Of a stretch of 64,000 nt of DNA, positions 53,947-63,134 are shown piece after piece. Both the position numbers and the translations under genes were made by a program. Origin of the DNA: Gloeotrichia echinulata CP02 (GTDB lineage Bacteria; Cyanobacteriota; Cyanobacteriia; Cyanobacteriales; Nostocaceae). Numbering within the stretch: the stretch's first letter is position 1; every line of letters starts with the position of its first letter. The DNA is taken from the NCBI GenBank assembly GCA_038087035.1, contig CP051187.1:3477001-3541000 (forward strand), given 5' to 3'. Below the pieces are notes generated by a model. That model was not told the DNA's origin, searched no databases, and saw only the letters and a list, made by a program, of their open reading frames with translations.

Positions 53947-55134
53947 TTAAATTTTTCTATACAGACTCAAACCAATTACCGCATTCTGTCCGCCAAAGCC
54001 AAAACTAAAACACAGCACCCGCTGAATTTTACTATGACGTGCAGCCATCACCAGATCCAAATCAAATTCTGGTTGTTGTAATCCTACACATGGTGGTAAA
54101 ATTTGATGCTGCAAAGCCAATAGGGAAAAAGCTACACCCAAAGCTCCCGATGCTCCAAGGGTATGCCCTGAGCTTCCCTTAGTTGAACTAATCGCCACTT
54201 TTTGGGGAAATAACCGCTGTATCACCATACTCTCTATGCGGTCATTTAGCAGAGTAGCCGTACCATGAGCATGAATGTAATCAATATCGGCTGGAGTTAG
54301 TCCACTACGTGCGAGACATTGCTTGATAGCGGCGATCGCACTCCTCCCCTCTGGTTCTGGTACATTACTATGATATGCGTCATTTGTCAAGCTAAAACCC
54401 AGAATCTCACCATAAATCTTTGCCCCACGTTCCCTAGCCAACTCTGCTGATTCCAGGATAAACACAGCACCGCCTTCGCCCAAAACCAAGCCTTCCCGGT
54501 GCAAATCGAAGGGATAAGACCCCGTTTTTGCCAAAGCACCCATCTGCTGAAATCCTGTCAAACTTAGGGGAGTAATCGGTGCTTCCACAGCCCCAGCAAT
54601 GACCCGCTCACATTGTCCAGTTTGCACGAGATTTGCAGCCTGGGCGATCGCCCAAATTCCAGTAGCACAAGCAGCCATCGGTGCTAAAACAATCCCCGTG
54701 CTACCGATTTGTCGCGCCGCTGCGATCGCATTCATGTGGGGTAAGGTTTCTAACCAGTCTTCTAAACACACGGACTGCGCGTCTGAGGACAGGGGGAGAG
54801 GGGCGCATTGATTTAGCTTCTCCCTAGATCGAAGGTGCGCTAGCACCTCCCAAGAAGCCTGATAACCGCGGCTAGAACCAATAACTACACCGCAATCAGA
54901 CAAAGGTGGAACCAACCCAGCATCTTCTACAGCATCAGCAACAACTCGCTGAGTTAGAGTTTTCAATTTAGCAGGATGTTGAGCAATCAAGCCTAGAGGA
55001 AGTGGTAAAAGTTCTGGAAATGGTTGATAAAACTGAATTCCAGACTTACCAGCTATCAACTTTCGCCAGCTATCCTCTAGGTTTTTGCCTAAAGCGGAAA
55101 TTAAACCAATACCAGTAACAACAACCTTAACCAA
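53947..55134 (-). CDS. Beta-ketoacyl-ACP synthase (FabF-like)
   Basis: A 395-residue thiolase-fold condensing enzyme. The catalytic Cys is in PMAACATGIWAIAQAA, the histidines in YIHAHGTATLLNDRIE and GSSGHTLGASGALGVAF, and the C-terminal FSFGFGGQNAVIGL is typical of KAS II. It elongates acyl-ACP by decarboxylative condensation with malonyl-ACP. It is not next to a carrier protein or other fab genes, so it may be a specialised paralogue rather than the housekeeping FabF. The DAYHSNVPEPEGRSAIAAIK region is usual for the family. A 90-bp piece of this gene is duplicated at 52117-52206. Confidence 0.9.
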   Translation of the reverse strand: MVKVVVTGIGLISALGKNLEDSWRKLIAGKSGIQFYQPFPELLPLPLGLIAQHPAKLKTLTQRVVADAVEDAGLVPPLSDCGVVIGSSRGYQASWEVLAHLRSREKLNQCAPLPLSSDAQSVCLEDWLETLPHMNAIAAARQIGSTGIVLAPMAACATGIWAIAQAANLVQTGQCERVIAGAVEAPITPLSLTGFQQMGALAKTGSYPFDLHREGLVLGEGGAVFILESAELARERGAKIYGEILGFSLTNDAYHSNVPEPEGRSAIAAIKQCLARSGLTPADIDYIHAHGTATLLNDRIESMVIQRLFPQKVAISSTKGSSGHTLGASGALGVAFSLLALQHQILPPCVGLQQPEFDLDLVMAARHSKIQRVLCFSFGFGGQNAVIGLSLYRKI

Positions 55135-55137
55135 TTT

Positions 55138-55325
55138 GAAATTAGGGATTAGGGATTAGGGATTAGGGATTAGGGATTGCACTTCGGCTCCGCTCTGTTA
55201 CCAGGGATTGGGGATTGGGGATTGGATTAATTTACTTTTGACTCATTACTCATTACTCCTTACTCCTTACTCATTACTCATTACTCCTAACTCCTAACTC
55301 CTAACTCCTAACTCCTTACTCCCTC
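55138..55325. repeat. STRR tract (GGATTAG, TACTCAT, TAACTCC heptamers)
   Basis: Short arrays of ATTAGGG, TTGGGGA, TACTCAT and TAACTCC heptamers fill the gap between the cyclophilin and the ketoacyl synthase. No gene. CGGCTCCGCTCTGTTACCAG within it resembles the 53-bp units near 37.8 kb. Confidence 0.85.
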
Positions 55326-55330
55326 TATTC

Positions 55331-56116
55331 TTAACCGCCAGTTTTCAGGTTTTCGGCACCTTCGGTGACTTTAGCAGAGTCGATGCGATCGCCTTGCTGA
55401 ATTTTGTTCACTACATCGAAGCCATCGGTGACATTACCAAAGACAGCGTAGTTACCATCTAAAAATCCCAGATCTGCTAGAGCAAAGTAAAACTGAGAAG
55501 ATGCAGAGTCTGGTTGTTGCGATCGCGCCATTGCGACTGCACCAAGTTTATGGGTCAATATTGGTGTCTCGGTAATCGTCTTACCGTAAACTGGTTCTTT
55601 TGCTCCTTTGGGTTTAATTTCTAAAGGTATATAGCGCTGCTTCCCAGTGGAGTCAATAAAACCACCTGTTCCCAGTCTATTTTCTGGAAATTTCGGGTCT
55701 TTGCCTTGTGGATCGCCCCCTTGGACTACAAATGGTTGGGGGTCACGCACAACTCGATGGAATACTAACCCATCATATACACCCTTTTGAACTAAATCTA
55801 CGAAGTTTCCAGCTGTAATTGGGGCATTAGTGCCGTCTACTTCGATAGTAATCGGCGAACCTTTAACCGTAATCACCACAGTAGCTGTGCCTTCGAGCCG
55901 TGGTAAATCTTTCATTCCAGGAATACTCTCACTCTTAGTTTGTGATACTGATGTTGCTTCAGTGGTTGTCTTGCTGCTTGTCTCGGTTGCTGTAGAAGTA
56001 GCTGTAGAAGTTGGAGAAGAAGCTTTAGAAACCCCTTGCTGCGCTGAACATCCTCCTAACACCAAAGCAGCAACCATCAAAAGAGCAACCAAAAATTGTG
56101 GAAGTTTTAACCGCAT
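55331..56116 (-). CDS. Cyclophilin-type peptidyl-prolyl isomerase, lipoprotein
   Basis: A 261-residue lipoprotein: signal peptide MRLKLPQFLVALLMVAALVL and lipobox LGGC with the lipidated cysteine at about 23. A Ser/Thr-rich linker (about 25-65) follows, then a cyclophilin domain with NFVDLVQKGVYDGLVFHRVV, FVVQGGDPQGKDP, GAVAMARSQQPDSASSQFYF and YAVFGNVTDGFDVVNKI. It accelerates proline isomerisation of exported proteins in the periplasm or thylakoid lumen. It is monocistronic by position. Confidence 0.92.
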   Translation of the reverse strand: MRLKLPQFLVALLMVAALVLGGCSAQQGVSKASSPTSTATSTATETSSKTTTEATSVSQTKSESIPGMKDLPRLEGTATVVITVKGSPITIEVDGTNAPITAGNFVDLVQKGVYDGLVFHRVVRDPQPFVVQGGDPQGKDPKFPENRLGTGGFIDSTGKQRYIPLEIKPKGAKEPVYGKTITETPILTHKLGAVAMARSQQPDSASSQFYFALADLGFLDGNYAVFGNVTDGFDVVNKIQQGDRIDSAKVTEGAENLKTGG

Positions 56117-56269
56117 TACAAATTACTGACCAAAATTAATGGGATACAAGCCCCCTCCTTCTACGACGGCTTTCTGGTAGACTAACTATAGTCGCCATAG
56201 GGCATTGGGAGACTTTAAACGGACATGGAGGGACGATAAGACCACTTAATGGCGCATCCCAGGGAAGTG

Positions 56270-56315
56270 TCAACGAATCCTCGCTCCTTTAGGACGAGGA
56301 GGTATGTCAATCAAC
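56270..56315 (+). mobile_element. Solitary IS605-like right end (relic)
   Basis: GTCAACGAATCCTCGCTCC, TTTA, GGACGAGGAGGTATGTCAA: a hairpin plus GTATGTCAA tail like those at 823-855 and 51828-51877. No transposase nearby. The rest of the 56117-56418 gap holds only short GATTGGG heptamers. Confidence 0.55.
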
Positions 56316-56418
56316 CACCGTATCTTAATGCATGGAGATGGGTGATTGGGGATTGGGAATTGGATACAAGGGGATCAATTTTCCCCCATCACCCCATCGC
56401 CCCATCAACCCCAGTCCC

Positions 56419-56985
56419 TTAAAGTCCTTCTAGGGGAACTCCCAAAAAGCGGGCTAATTCTGCTCCTTGAGTTTCCAACTCTGTTAAGGATAACGGTTGA
56501 CCTACCCTTGTTAAAGGAATGTCTCGCCGACCCTTAACCCTTAAATAGATGGCTCGAACAGGATTCAACCCTTCTTTGACAGTGATTCGCACAGATTGGA
56601 CATCTTGGATGCGACCATCAATTTCAATTTGACGGTTTTTACCTGGAAACCCGTTGCGGAAAATTTTGATTGTGCCACTTTCCTGATTAAATTCGTTATA
56701 TCCGCCTCCCACATCCCATACAATCACTAGCCATAGGTATAAGGCTAAAAGCACACCAGCGGTGCCATATAACCCCATAACTAAGCCTTGGGGGACGAAT
56801 ACCAGTTGAGAGGGATCTGTAACTATGAGTAAATTGACTTTCAGGTAACTGGATACGCCAGCTAGCAAAAAGCCTGTGGCTCCCAAGGTAACGATAGTTG
56901 CCCACCAGTAGTTGCTGAACCGACGAGAGCCGAGAACGTTTTGATGCAGGACGCGATCGCCCTTGTTAATTGTTGATGCCGTCAT
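56419..56985 (-). CDS. ycf4: Photosystem I assembly protein Ycf4
   Basis: A 188-residue thylakoid membrane protein that helps assemble photosystem I. Two transmembrane helices (YWWATIVTLGATGFLLAGVS and LYGTAGVLLALYLWLVIVWD) are followed by the conserved soluble part: VGGGYNEFNQESGTIKIFRN, GFPGKNRQIEI, GLNPVRAIYLRVKGRRDIPL and GAELARFLGVPLEGL. I start at ATG 56985 (MTASTINKGDRV); the frame's further extension is translated STRR. It is divergent from psbD. Confidence 0.94.
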   Translation of the reverse strand: MTASTINKGDRVLHQNVLGSRRFSNYWWATIVTLGATGFLLAGVSSYLKVNLLIVTDPSQLVFVPQGLVMGLYGTAGVLLALYLWLVIVWDVGGGYNEFNQESGTIKIFRNGFPGKNRQIEIDGRIQDVQSVRITVKEGLNPVRAIYLRVKGRRDIPLTRVGQPLSLTELETQGAELARFLGVPLEGL

Positions 56986-57571
56986 GAAACTACCTTGGCC
57001 CGTGAGATATTCTCTACACAAAGTCTGCCATTTTAGCGCCACCTCTTGCAAGTTGGGGAAGTGATGGCGAGAATTTTCCCCAATCCCCAGTCCCCAATCC
57101 CCAATCCCCAGTCCCCAGTCCCCAGTCCCCAATTCCGTAAACTTTGTAAGATTTCTGAGAAAACTTGTGTCAGATTGTAAAAATTCTGATATTCATAAGA
57201 TCTATATAGCTTCGTGTTAAATACCTGATTCACTTGGGTGCTTCGGGCAAAAACCCGAAGGAATGTGATAAGTTAAGAATCATTAAGTTACCACACATTA
57301 GGTAACTAGCCAATGATACGGGTAATGGCATAACCCTGGGAAATGTTGATCTTTATAGGCAGCAAGTTCTCAGAATCTCAGATGCTGTCAAGCTACTGAG
57401 ATTGCCAAAAAACGTTAATTCCTCGGGGCAGCTTATGGAAGAAACCAGACTACTTGTTAACCTTCAGCAAAGCCGAAGCAGTACAAGCCGGGAAAACAGC
57501 CCGGAGTGCTGGACTTACGAGGCTGCCAAAAAAAACGTTGCAATTTTAGTAAAAAAGAGGATTTTAGTTCA
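56986..57571. promoter_or_regulatory. ycf4-psbD divergent control region
   Basis: 586 bp with no gene. It contains a CCCCAATCCCCAGT heptamer tract (about 57078-57132), a stem CTTCGGG / CCCGAAG (57241-57260), and a CCGGG / CCCGG stem (57488-57504) inside what is probably a long psbD leader. Promoter boxes could not be placed with certainty. Confidence 0.5.
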
Positions 57572-58627
57572 ATGACCATCGCAGTTGGACGCGCCCCCAA
57601 TAGAGGGTGGTTTGACGTTCTCGACGACTGGTTGAAGCGCGATCGCTTCGTATTCGTAGGTTGGTCAGGGATATTATTATTCCCCTGCGCCTACCTAGCA
57701 CTAGGCGGTTGGCTCACCGGTACAACCTTCGTCACCTCTTGGTACACCCACGGTTTAGCCTCCTCCTACTTAGAAGGCTGTAACTTTATTACCGTTGCCG
57801 TATCAACTCCCGCAGACAGTTTGGGACATTCCCTATTGCTGTTGTGGGGACCTGAAGCTCAAGGAGACTTGACTCGCTGGTTCCAGTTGGGCGGATTATG
57901 GCCATTTGTTGCCCTCCACGGAGCTTTTGGTTTAATTGGCTTCATGTTGCGCCAATTTGAAATTGCCCGGCTAGTAGGTATCCGTCCTTACAACGCCTTG
58001 GCTTTTTCAGCCCCCATCGCGGTATTCGTCAGCGTCTTCTTAATGTACCCCTTGGGACAATCTAGCTGGTTCTTTGCACCCAGCTTTGGTGTAGCGGGAA
58101 TTTTCCGTTTCATCTTGTTTGTCCAAGGTTTCCATAACTTCACCCTCAACCCCTTCCACATGATGGGTGTAGCAGGTGTGTTAGGTGGTGCTTTGTTGTG
58201 CGCGATTCACGGTGCAACCGTAGAAAACACCCTGTTTGAAGATGGCGAATCTTCAAACACCTTCCGAGGCTTCAATCCTACCCAAGCCGAAGAAACCTAC
58301 TCAATGGTGACTGCAAACCGTTTCTGGTCACAGATTTTCGGGATTGCATTCTCTAACAAACGCTGGTTACACTTCTTTATGTTGTTTGTACCAGTCACAG
58401 GCTTGTGGATGGCTGCAGTCGGGATTGTCGGCTTGGCATTGAACCTACGGGCTTATGACTTCGTGTCCCAAGAATTGCGGGCAGCAGAAGACCCGGAATT
58501 TGAAACATTCTATACCAAGAACATTTTGCTGAATGAGGGTATCCGTGCTTGGATGGCACCTCAAGATCAACCCCACGAACAATTTGTATTCCCCGAGGAG
58601 GTATTACCACGTGGTAACGCTCTCTAA
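57572..58627 (+). CDS. psbD: Photosystem II D2 protein
   Basis: The 351-residue D2 reaction-centre subunit, with five transmembrane helices in the thylakoid, binds P680 chlorophylls, the pheophytin and QA. It starts MTIAVGRAPNRGWFDVLDDW and contains LQFFHN-type iron-ligand region FVQGFHNFTLNPFHMMGVAG and ANRFWSQIFGIAFSNKRWLH, ending FVFPEEVLPRGNAL. ATG 57572 is the standard start; upstream codons in frame are leader. It overlaps psbC by 17 bp and is co-transcribed with it. Cyanobacteria often hold a second psbD elsewhere. Confidence 0.98.
   Translation: MTIAVGRAPNRGWFDVLDDWLKRDRFVFVGWSGILLFPCAYLALGGWLTGTTFVTSWYTHGLASSYLEGCNFITVAVSTPADSLGHSLLLLWGPEAQGDLTRWFQLGGLWPFVALHGAFGLIGFMLRQFEIARLVGIRPYNALAFSAPIAVFVSVFLMYPLGQSSWFFAPSFGVAGIFRFILFVQGFHNFTLNPFHMMGVAGVLGGALLCAIHGATVENTLFEDGESSNTFRGFNPTQAEETYSMVTANRFWSQIFGIAFSNKRWLHFFMLFVPVTGLWMAAVGIVGLALNLRAYDFVSQELRAAEDPEFETFYTKNILLNEGIRAWMAPQDQPHEQFVFPEEVLPRGNAL
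58595..58602 (+). promoter_or_regulatory. Ribosome-binding site for psbC inside psbD
   Basis: GAGGAGGT lies 8 nt before GTG 58611, within the last psbD codons. This decides the psbC start and explains coupled translation. Confidence 0.85.
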
Positions 58628-59999
58628 TAAATCTATGTCCCTTGGCGCGGGACGTGACCAAGAGTCATCAGGTTTTGCCTGGTGGTCTGGTAACGCTCGT
58701 TTAATCAATCTATCTGGTAAACTACTTGGTGCCCACGTTGCCCATGCTGGTTTAATTGTCTTCTGGGCTGGAGCGATGACATTATTTGAAGTCGCTCACT
58801 TCGTCCCCGAAAAGCCGATGTATGAACAAGGCTTAATCCTGCTACCTCACATCGCCACCTTGGGTTGGGGTGTTGGTGCTGGTGGTGAAGTTATCGACAC
58901 CTTCCCCTACTTTGTTGTCGGTGTACTCCACCTAATTTCTTCAGCCGTTCTGGGTTTTGGCGGTATTTATCACGCCGTTCGTGGACCTGAAACCTTAGAA
59001 GAATATTCCTCCTTCTTCGGTTACGACTGGAAAGATAAGAACAAGATGACCAACATCATCGGGTTCCACCTGATCATCCTCGGATGCGGTGCGCTCCTGT
59101 TGGTGCTGAAGGCTATGTTCTTTGGTGGTATTTATGACACCTGGGCACCTGGTGGTGGTGATGTGCGCGTCATTACTAACCCAACTCTCAACCCAGCAGT
59201 TATCTTTGGCTATCTGATTAAAGCTCCCTTTGGTGGCGAAGGTTGGATTGTCAGCGTTGATAACTTGGAAGATGTCATCGGCGGACACATTTGGATCGCC
59301 TTCATCTGCATTTCTGGCGGTATTTGGCACATCTTCACTAAGCCATTTGGTTGGGCACGTCGTGCGTTCATTTGGTCTGGTGAGGCTTACCTCTCCTACA
59401 GCTTGGGCGCTCTCTCCTTGATGGGCTTCATTGCTTCCATCATGGTTTGGTACAACAACACCGTGTACCCCAGCGAATTCTTTGGTCCTACGGGTCCTGA
59501 AGCTTCTCAAGCTCAAGCTATGACCTTCTTGGTTCGTGACCAACGCTTAGGTGCTAACGTCGGTTCCGCACAAGGCCCCACAGGTCTAGGTAAATACTTG
59601 ATGCGCTCCCCCACTGGTGAAATCATCTTTGGTGGTGAAACCATGCGCTTCTGGGATTTCCGTGGTCCTTGGTTAGAGCCTCTACGTGGTCCCAACGGTC
59701 TTGACCTGGATAAAATCAAGAATGATATTCAGCCTTGGCAAGCTCGTCGTGCTGCTGAATACATGACCCACGCTCCTCTGGGTTCTCTGAACTCCGTAGG
59801 TGGTGTGGCTACCGAAATCAACTCCTTCAACTACGTATCTCCTCGTGCGTGGTTAGCCTGCGCTCACTTCGTATTAGGTTTCTTCTTCCTCATTGGTCAC
59901 TTGTGGCACTCTGGTCGCGCTCGTGCTGCTGCTGGTGGTTTTGAGAAAGGTATTGACCGTGAGAATGAGCCAGTTATGGCTATGAATGAACTCGACTAA
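58611..59999 (+). CDS. psbC: Photosystem II CP43 chlorophyll apoprotein
   Basis: The 462-residue inner antenna protein of photosystem II has six transmembrane helices and binds chlorophyll a through conserved histidines. Seen are GAHVAHAGLIVFWAGAMTLF, the big lumenal loop with FFGPTGPEASQAQAMTFLVR and the GGETMRFWDFRGPWLEPLRG stretch (including the Arg that supports the Mn cluster), and HFVLGFFFLIGHLWHSGRAR near the end. It starts at GTG 58611, overlapping psbD by 17 bp, as known in cyanobacteria. The frame is open upstream inside psbD but has no homology there. Confidence 0.98.
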   Translation: MVTLSNKSMSLGAGRDQESSGFAWWSGNARLINLSGKLLGAHVAHAGLIVFWAGAMTLFEVAHFVPEKPMYEQGLILLPHIATLGWGVGAGGEVIDTFPYFVVGVLHLISSAVLGFGGIYHAVRGPETLEEYSSFFGYDWKDKNKMTNIIGFHLIILGCGALLLVLKAMFFGGIYDTWAPGGGDVRVITNPTLNPAVIFGYLIKAPFGGEGWIVSVDNLEDVIGGHIWIAFICISGGIWHIFTKPFGWARRAFIWSGEAYLSYSLGALSLMGFIASIMVWYNNTVYPSEFFGPTGPEASQAQAMTFLVRDQRLGANVGSAQGPTGLGKYLMRSPTGEIIFGGETMRFWDFRGPWLEPLRGPNGLDLDKIKNDIQPWQARRAAEYMTHAPLGSLNSVGGVATEINSFNYVSPRAWLACAHFVLGFFFLIGHLWHSGRARAAAGGFEKGIDRENEPVMAMNELD

Positions 60000-60036
60000 C
60001 TTATAAGTTTTCCTTCATCACTGACAATCATTATAG

Positions 60037-60064
60037 GCTCTTGCGTAAAAGCAAGGGCTTTTTT
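60037..60064 (+). terminator. Rho-independent-type terminator of psbD-psbC
   Basis: GCTCTTGC / GCAAGGGC stem with a GTAAAA loop, followed by TTTTTT, 38 bp after the psbC stop. Canonical shape. Confidence 0.85.
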
Positions 60065-60096
60065 ATACCTAAAAAACACGTGAGGCATTAACTTTT

Positions 60097-60720
60097 ATGA
60101 CCCAAACACAACCAGAACTAAAGTTACTTACCTTCGATGAATTTAGTGAATGGTATCCAGAAAACTCATTGGTACGTTACGAATTATATGATGGGGTGAT
60201 TGTTGAAATGCCACCAGCAACGGGCGACCACACGGATATTATCAGTTTTTTACTTGAAGTAATGCTATTAGCAATTCAAGAGTCTAAGCTACCTTATCGA
60301 GTTTCAGCGTCTGCATTCGTGAAAACACTCAATGGTAAGTCAGCTTACATACCCGACATGTTGCTTATTAATCACGATAACCTCATTCATGAACCATTGT
60401 GGAAAAAGCAATCCACCCTAATTTATCCTCAATCCATACCCTTAATCATTGAGGTAGTAAGTACCAATTGGCAAGATGATTATTACAACAAAATTAGGGA
60501 TTATGAAACTATGGGTATTCCCGAATACTGGATTGTGGATTATGCTGCTTTGGGTGGGCGCAAATTTATCGGAAATCCCAAAGTTCCTACTATTTTCGTG
60601 TGTGAATTAATCGATGGCGAATACCAAATGACGCCATTTAGAGGTGCTGACCGCATTGTATCGCCTACTTTTTTGCAGTTGAATCTAACCGCTCAACAAA
60701 TATTTGATTCGGTGATTTAA
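60097..60720 (+). CDS. Uma2 family (DUF820) putative nuclease
   Basis: A 207-residue Uma2/DUF820 protein, distinct from the one at 2748. Family features are LLTFDEFSEWYPENSLVRYE, LYDGVIVEMPPATGDHTDII near residue 29, then KSAYIPDMLLI near 80 and IPLIIEVVSTNWQDDYYNKI near 115 (probable D/E-x-V core), and YETMGIPEYWIVDYAALGGR. Predicted PD-(D/E)XK fold; the role is not established. It stands alone behind the psbC terminator. Confidence 0.9.
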   Translation: MTQTQPELKLLTFDEFSEWYPENSLVRYELYDGVIVEMPPATGDHTDIISFLLEVMLLAIQESKLPYRVSASAFVKTLNGKSAYIPDMLLINHDNLIHEPLWKKQSTLIYPQSIPLIIEVVSTNWQDDYYNKIRDYETMGIPEYWIVDYAALGGRKFIGNPKVPTIFVCELIDGEYQMTPFRGADRIVSPTFLQLNLTAQQIFDSVI

Positions 60721-60882
60721 TTACAGCGATTTTCAGGTAAATGAACCACATTTTTATATCTCACGCATTCGCGGAGCGTCCCGTAGGGAAGGCGCATTCG
60801 CGGAGCGTCTCGCAGAGAAGGCGCAAAGGAATAAAGAAATACAGATATCGGGGTGTGGTCTAAATACCTGAAAACTGCGGCT
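60720..60882. repeat. MITE-like element, family B ends with a different centre
   Basis: Ends resemble family B (ATTACAGCGATTTTCAGGTA and TACCTGAAAACTGCGG), but the centre is two direct copies of CGCATTCGCGGAGCGTC followed by AAGGCGC. This shows exchange of the inner part. The rest of 60883-61338 holds STRR (GGGCATT), the repeat at 61012-61074 and no gene. Confidence 0.65.
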
Positions 60883-61011
60883 CTTCCGTACTTAGCGTGC
60901 TGAATTTGTTAAAAAATAAGTTTGAAACCCTTGCCTGGCTCCGATAAAAGCCATTATTTTTTGTATTTGAGCTACTGTTACTAAAAATCAAATTATAAAC
61001 GCCTATAAGCC

Positions 61012-61074
61012 TTGTTATTAAAGCAATTTAATCGACTTTCATTAATAATTAAGCACGCTATACACGCAAGAGCC
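61012..61074. repeat. Dispersed repeat, inverted partner of 2649-2708
   Basis: Reverse complement of the element before the first Uma2 gene, with few mismatches; both include the TTAATAATTAAGC/GCTTAATTATTAA-like core. Confidence 0.6.
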
Positions 61075-61338
61075 GAAACTCCATCCCCTTGTGGGTGGAG
61101 AGGGACAGCACAACGACCGCTCAGTGACCACCGCCCGCCGACTTTGGGCATTGGGCATTGGGCATTGGGAATCTTTACCATGCCCCATGCCCCATTCCCC
61201 ATGCCCTAAAACTCCATCCCCTTGCGATGCACTGAGCTTGCCGAAGTGTGGGTGGAGTTTTTTATTCCCTGATTTTCTTTGCTGTGTGTTTAATTACCGA
61301 TTTGGATGGATATTTTTTAATTGTTTAGTGCCTCAAAA

Positions 61339-62193
61339 TCAACTTTCTCCCACATTCATCGCTGCTAAAACAGCCTTCTGGCTGACATTTTGGTAAACAG
61401 TCTGTAAATATTTCATCACCACATCACCTGAAGTTGAATTTACTGCATTTTCCTCTTCCTTTGCTAAGGGAATTGCTCCCAATACATCTAAGATAGTCTC
61501 GCTACCCGAAGGCGCAATCACTACTAAAGAAGACTCTAACGCCTCATTATATTGCCAGAATGAGTCAATATTAATCTTGTATTGGTTGTCAGAATTTAAC
61601 TGTTCCAATTCAGGCGCTTCGGTTTCAGAAACGTCAATGTTTGCACCGCGTAATTTGCGTAAATTGCCGAGGATTTGCTCTTTGGTGCGTCCGCGTAATT
61701 CAAATAGTACAAACGGATCTTCACTAAACCTATCACCTAACTGATAGTAAACTGCACCAACATGTTTACAAGGATTTGCTTTATCAGGACAAGAACATTT
61801 ACTACTAACATCAGATAGAGTAAAAGGAAATAAAGACAGTCCATTTGTCGTGAATACTTCCTCAATATTTTGTGGCATTTCTCCTGCTAAAAGCTTGGCA
61901 GCAAAAATCGCCCGTTTAGACATTGTTTCAATTACATAACCCCATTCTTCTTCAGTAAATGGTTCCAAAGAGAGGGAAACTTTATAAGGTTCTGGTTCGC
62001 TACCTTGTACTTTAGCTAATACTTTTGCGCCTTGAAATTCGATGCTGAGAACATTTCCCTGGCGAGAATAGTTTCTAGCGCGTTCTAAACGTTTCTTAAA
62101 GCGATAGGAATCTAATAAATCTAGCCACCGTTGTGACCACCATTCGCGACTTGCTTGCAGAGTATCATTAGTCATAATTAATTCAAAATTCAA
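61339..62193 (-). CDS. SWIM zinc finger protein
   Basis: A 284-residue protein with a SWIM zinc finger: SSKCSCPDKANPCKHVGAVY (CxC...CxH) near residue 130. SWIM domains are predicted to bind DNA or proteins and occur in bacteria next to SNF2-type helicases. Other features are the N-terminal REWWSQRWLDLLDSYRFKKR and LERARNYSRQGNVLSIEF, which match the usual cyanobacterial SWIM protein start. No SNF2 helicase is seen in the window; it may have lain upstream before the adjacent region decayed. Substrate and role unknown. Confidence 0.88.
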   Translation of the reverse strand: MNFELIMTNDTLQASREWWSQRWLDLLDSYRFKKRLERARNYSRQGNVLSIEFQGAKVLAKVQGSEPEPYKVSLSLEPFTEEEWGYVIETMSKRAIFAAKLLAGEMPQNIEEVFTTNGLSLFPFTLSDVSSKCSCPDKANPCKHVGAVYYQLGDRFSEDPFVLFELRGRTKEQILGNLRKLRGANIDVSETEAPELEQLNSDNQYKINIDSFWQYNEALESSLVVIAPSGSETILDVLGAIPLAKEEENAVNSTSGDVVMKYLQTVYQNVSQKAVLAAMNVGES

Positions 62194-62209
62194 AATTCAA
62201 AAATAACAA

Positions 62210-62878
62210 TTATTCTATCCCAGCCTGGCGGCGCAACCGCTCGACCAATTGGCGCGTCCAATCCAACTCCTTATCCCGCAGGCGCTCGCGGATTTCCAGG
62301 GCAAACTGTGCTAAGGTTAGCGCCTCTGTGTAGCGCCCCTCCTCTTCCAGGACTTGCGCTAGCCCTGATTGAGCATCAGCCACCAAGTTTTGCAGTCCCA
62401 CTTCCTGGGCTAGGGCTAACTGACGCTCGTACCAGGGGCGGGCTGCTGTGGGTTGGTTGCGGTCAAGGGCGAGAAGTCCCAAGTTGCCGCAATAGGTTGC
62501 TTGTGTTGCTTTATTTCCTAGTTTTTCTGCGATCGCCAATCCTTGCTTGAAGTAGGACTCGGCACGATCATATTCTCCCTGCGATCGCGCAACCCCTCCC
62601 AAATTGTTGAGAGCGATCGCCTCATCGTCTTCCTCCCCCAACTCTCGGTAAATTGCTAACGCCTCCTGATACAGCCCCTGCGCCTCTGCCCAGTTCTGGC
62701 GTTGTTCTGCAATTAATCCTTGCAACCTGATTGCAGTAGCCTTATCCCGACGATTATTGCCCCGTTCCATCGCCTCTGCCATCTGGGCTGCCCAACTGGC
62801 TGCCCGTTCTGTCTCGGCGCGATAGTAGTGAATCCAAGCAACATCGTAGGCACCCCAACCAGCATCACTGAATCGAGG
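62210..62878 (-). pseudogene. C-terminal TPR fragment of a STAND/NB-ARC-type protein
   Basis: The open frame starts abruptly after TAA at 62879-62881 with RFSDAGWGAYDVAWIHYYRA and continues through MAEAMERGNNRRDKATAIRL. About four tetratricopeptide repeats follow (EAQGLYQEALAIYRELGEED, RAESYFKQGLAIAEKLGNKA, ARPWYERQLALAQEVGLQNL). This is the typical end of cyanobacterial NTPase/TPR (STAND) proteins; the NTPase part is missing. An ATG at 62782 would permit a 190-residue protein, but loss of the N-terminal domains suggests a relic. The upstream boundary coincides with an IS607-type resolvase fragment. Confidence 0.7.
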
Positions 62879-63009
62879 TTATATCTTCTTTGCCCACCTT
62901 GGGTAAAGATGCCTTCGATTTTCCCGTCTTCGAGCCACCTTTCGAGTGTTTTGGTGCTGACTCCCAATCTGGTAGCAGCGACTCTTGGAGGTACATAGTT
63001 AACCGTCAT
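62870..63009 (-). pseudogene. N-terminal fragment of an IS607-type serine recombinase
   Basis: MTVNYVPPRVAATRLGVSTK, then TLERWLEDGKIEGIFTQGGQ and RRYNLDSV, is the MerR-like helix-turn-helix start of IS607 TnpA resolvases. Similarity ends near 62870, where the TPR fragment's frame begins. The catalytic serine domain is absent. Confidence 0.7.
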
Positions 63010-63134
63010 GGACTAAGAAAAGTTACTTATCCCATAATATCAGAATATGTCGGGATATGTCTATTATGTCTAGGTAAATTGCGTCCTATAAATTACTCTC
63101 AAAATTTACCACAGCCCCAGACTTACCCAAAATT

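Noticed and set aside
57300..57571. Possible tRNA in the psbD leader
   Set aside because: Stems are present but no cloverleaf, anticodon loop or T-loop consensus could be made. No tRNA or rRNA was recognised anywhere in the window.
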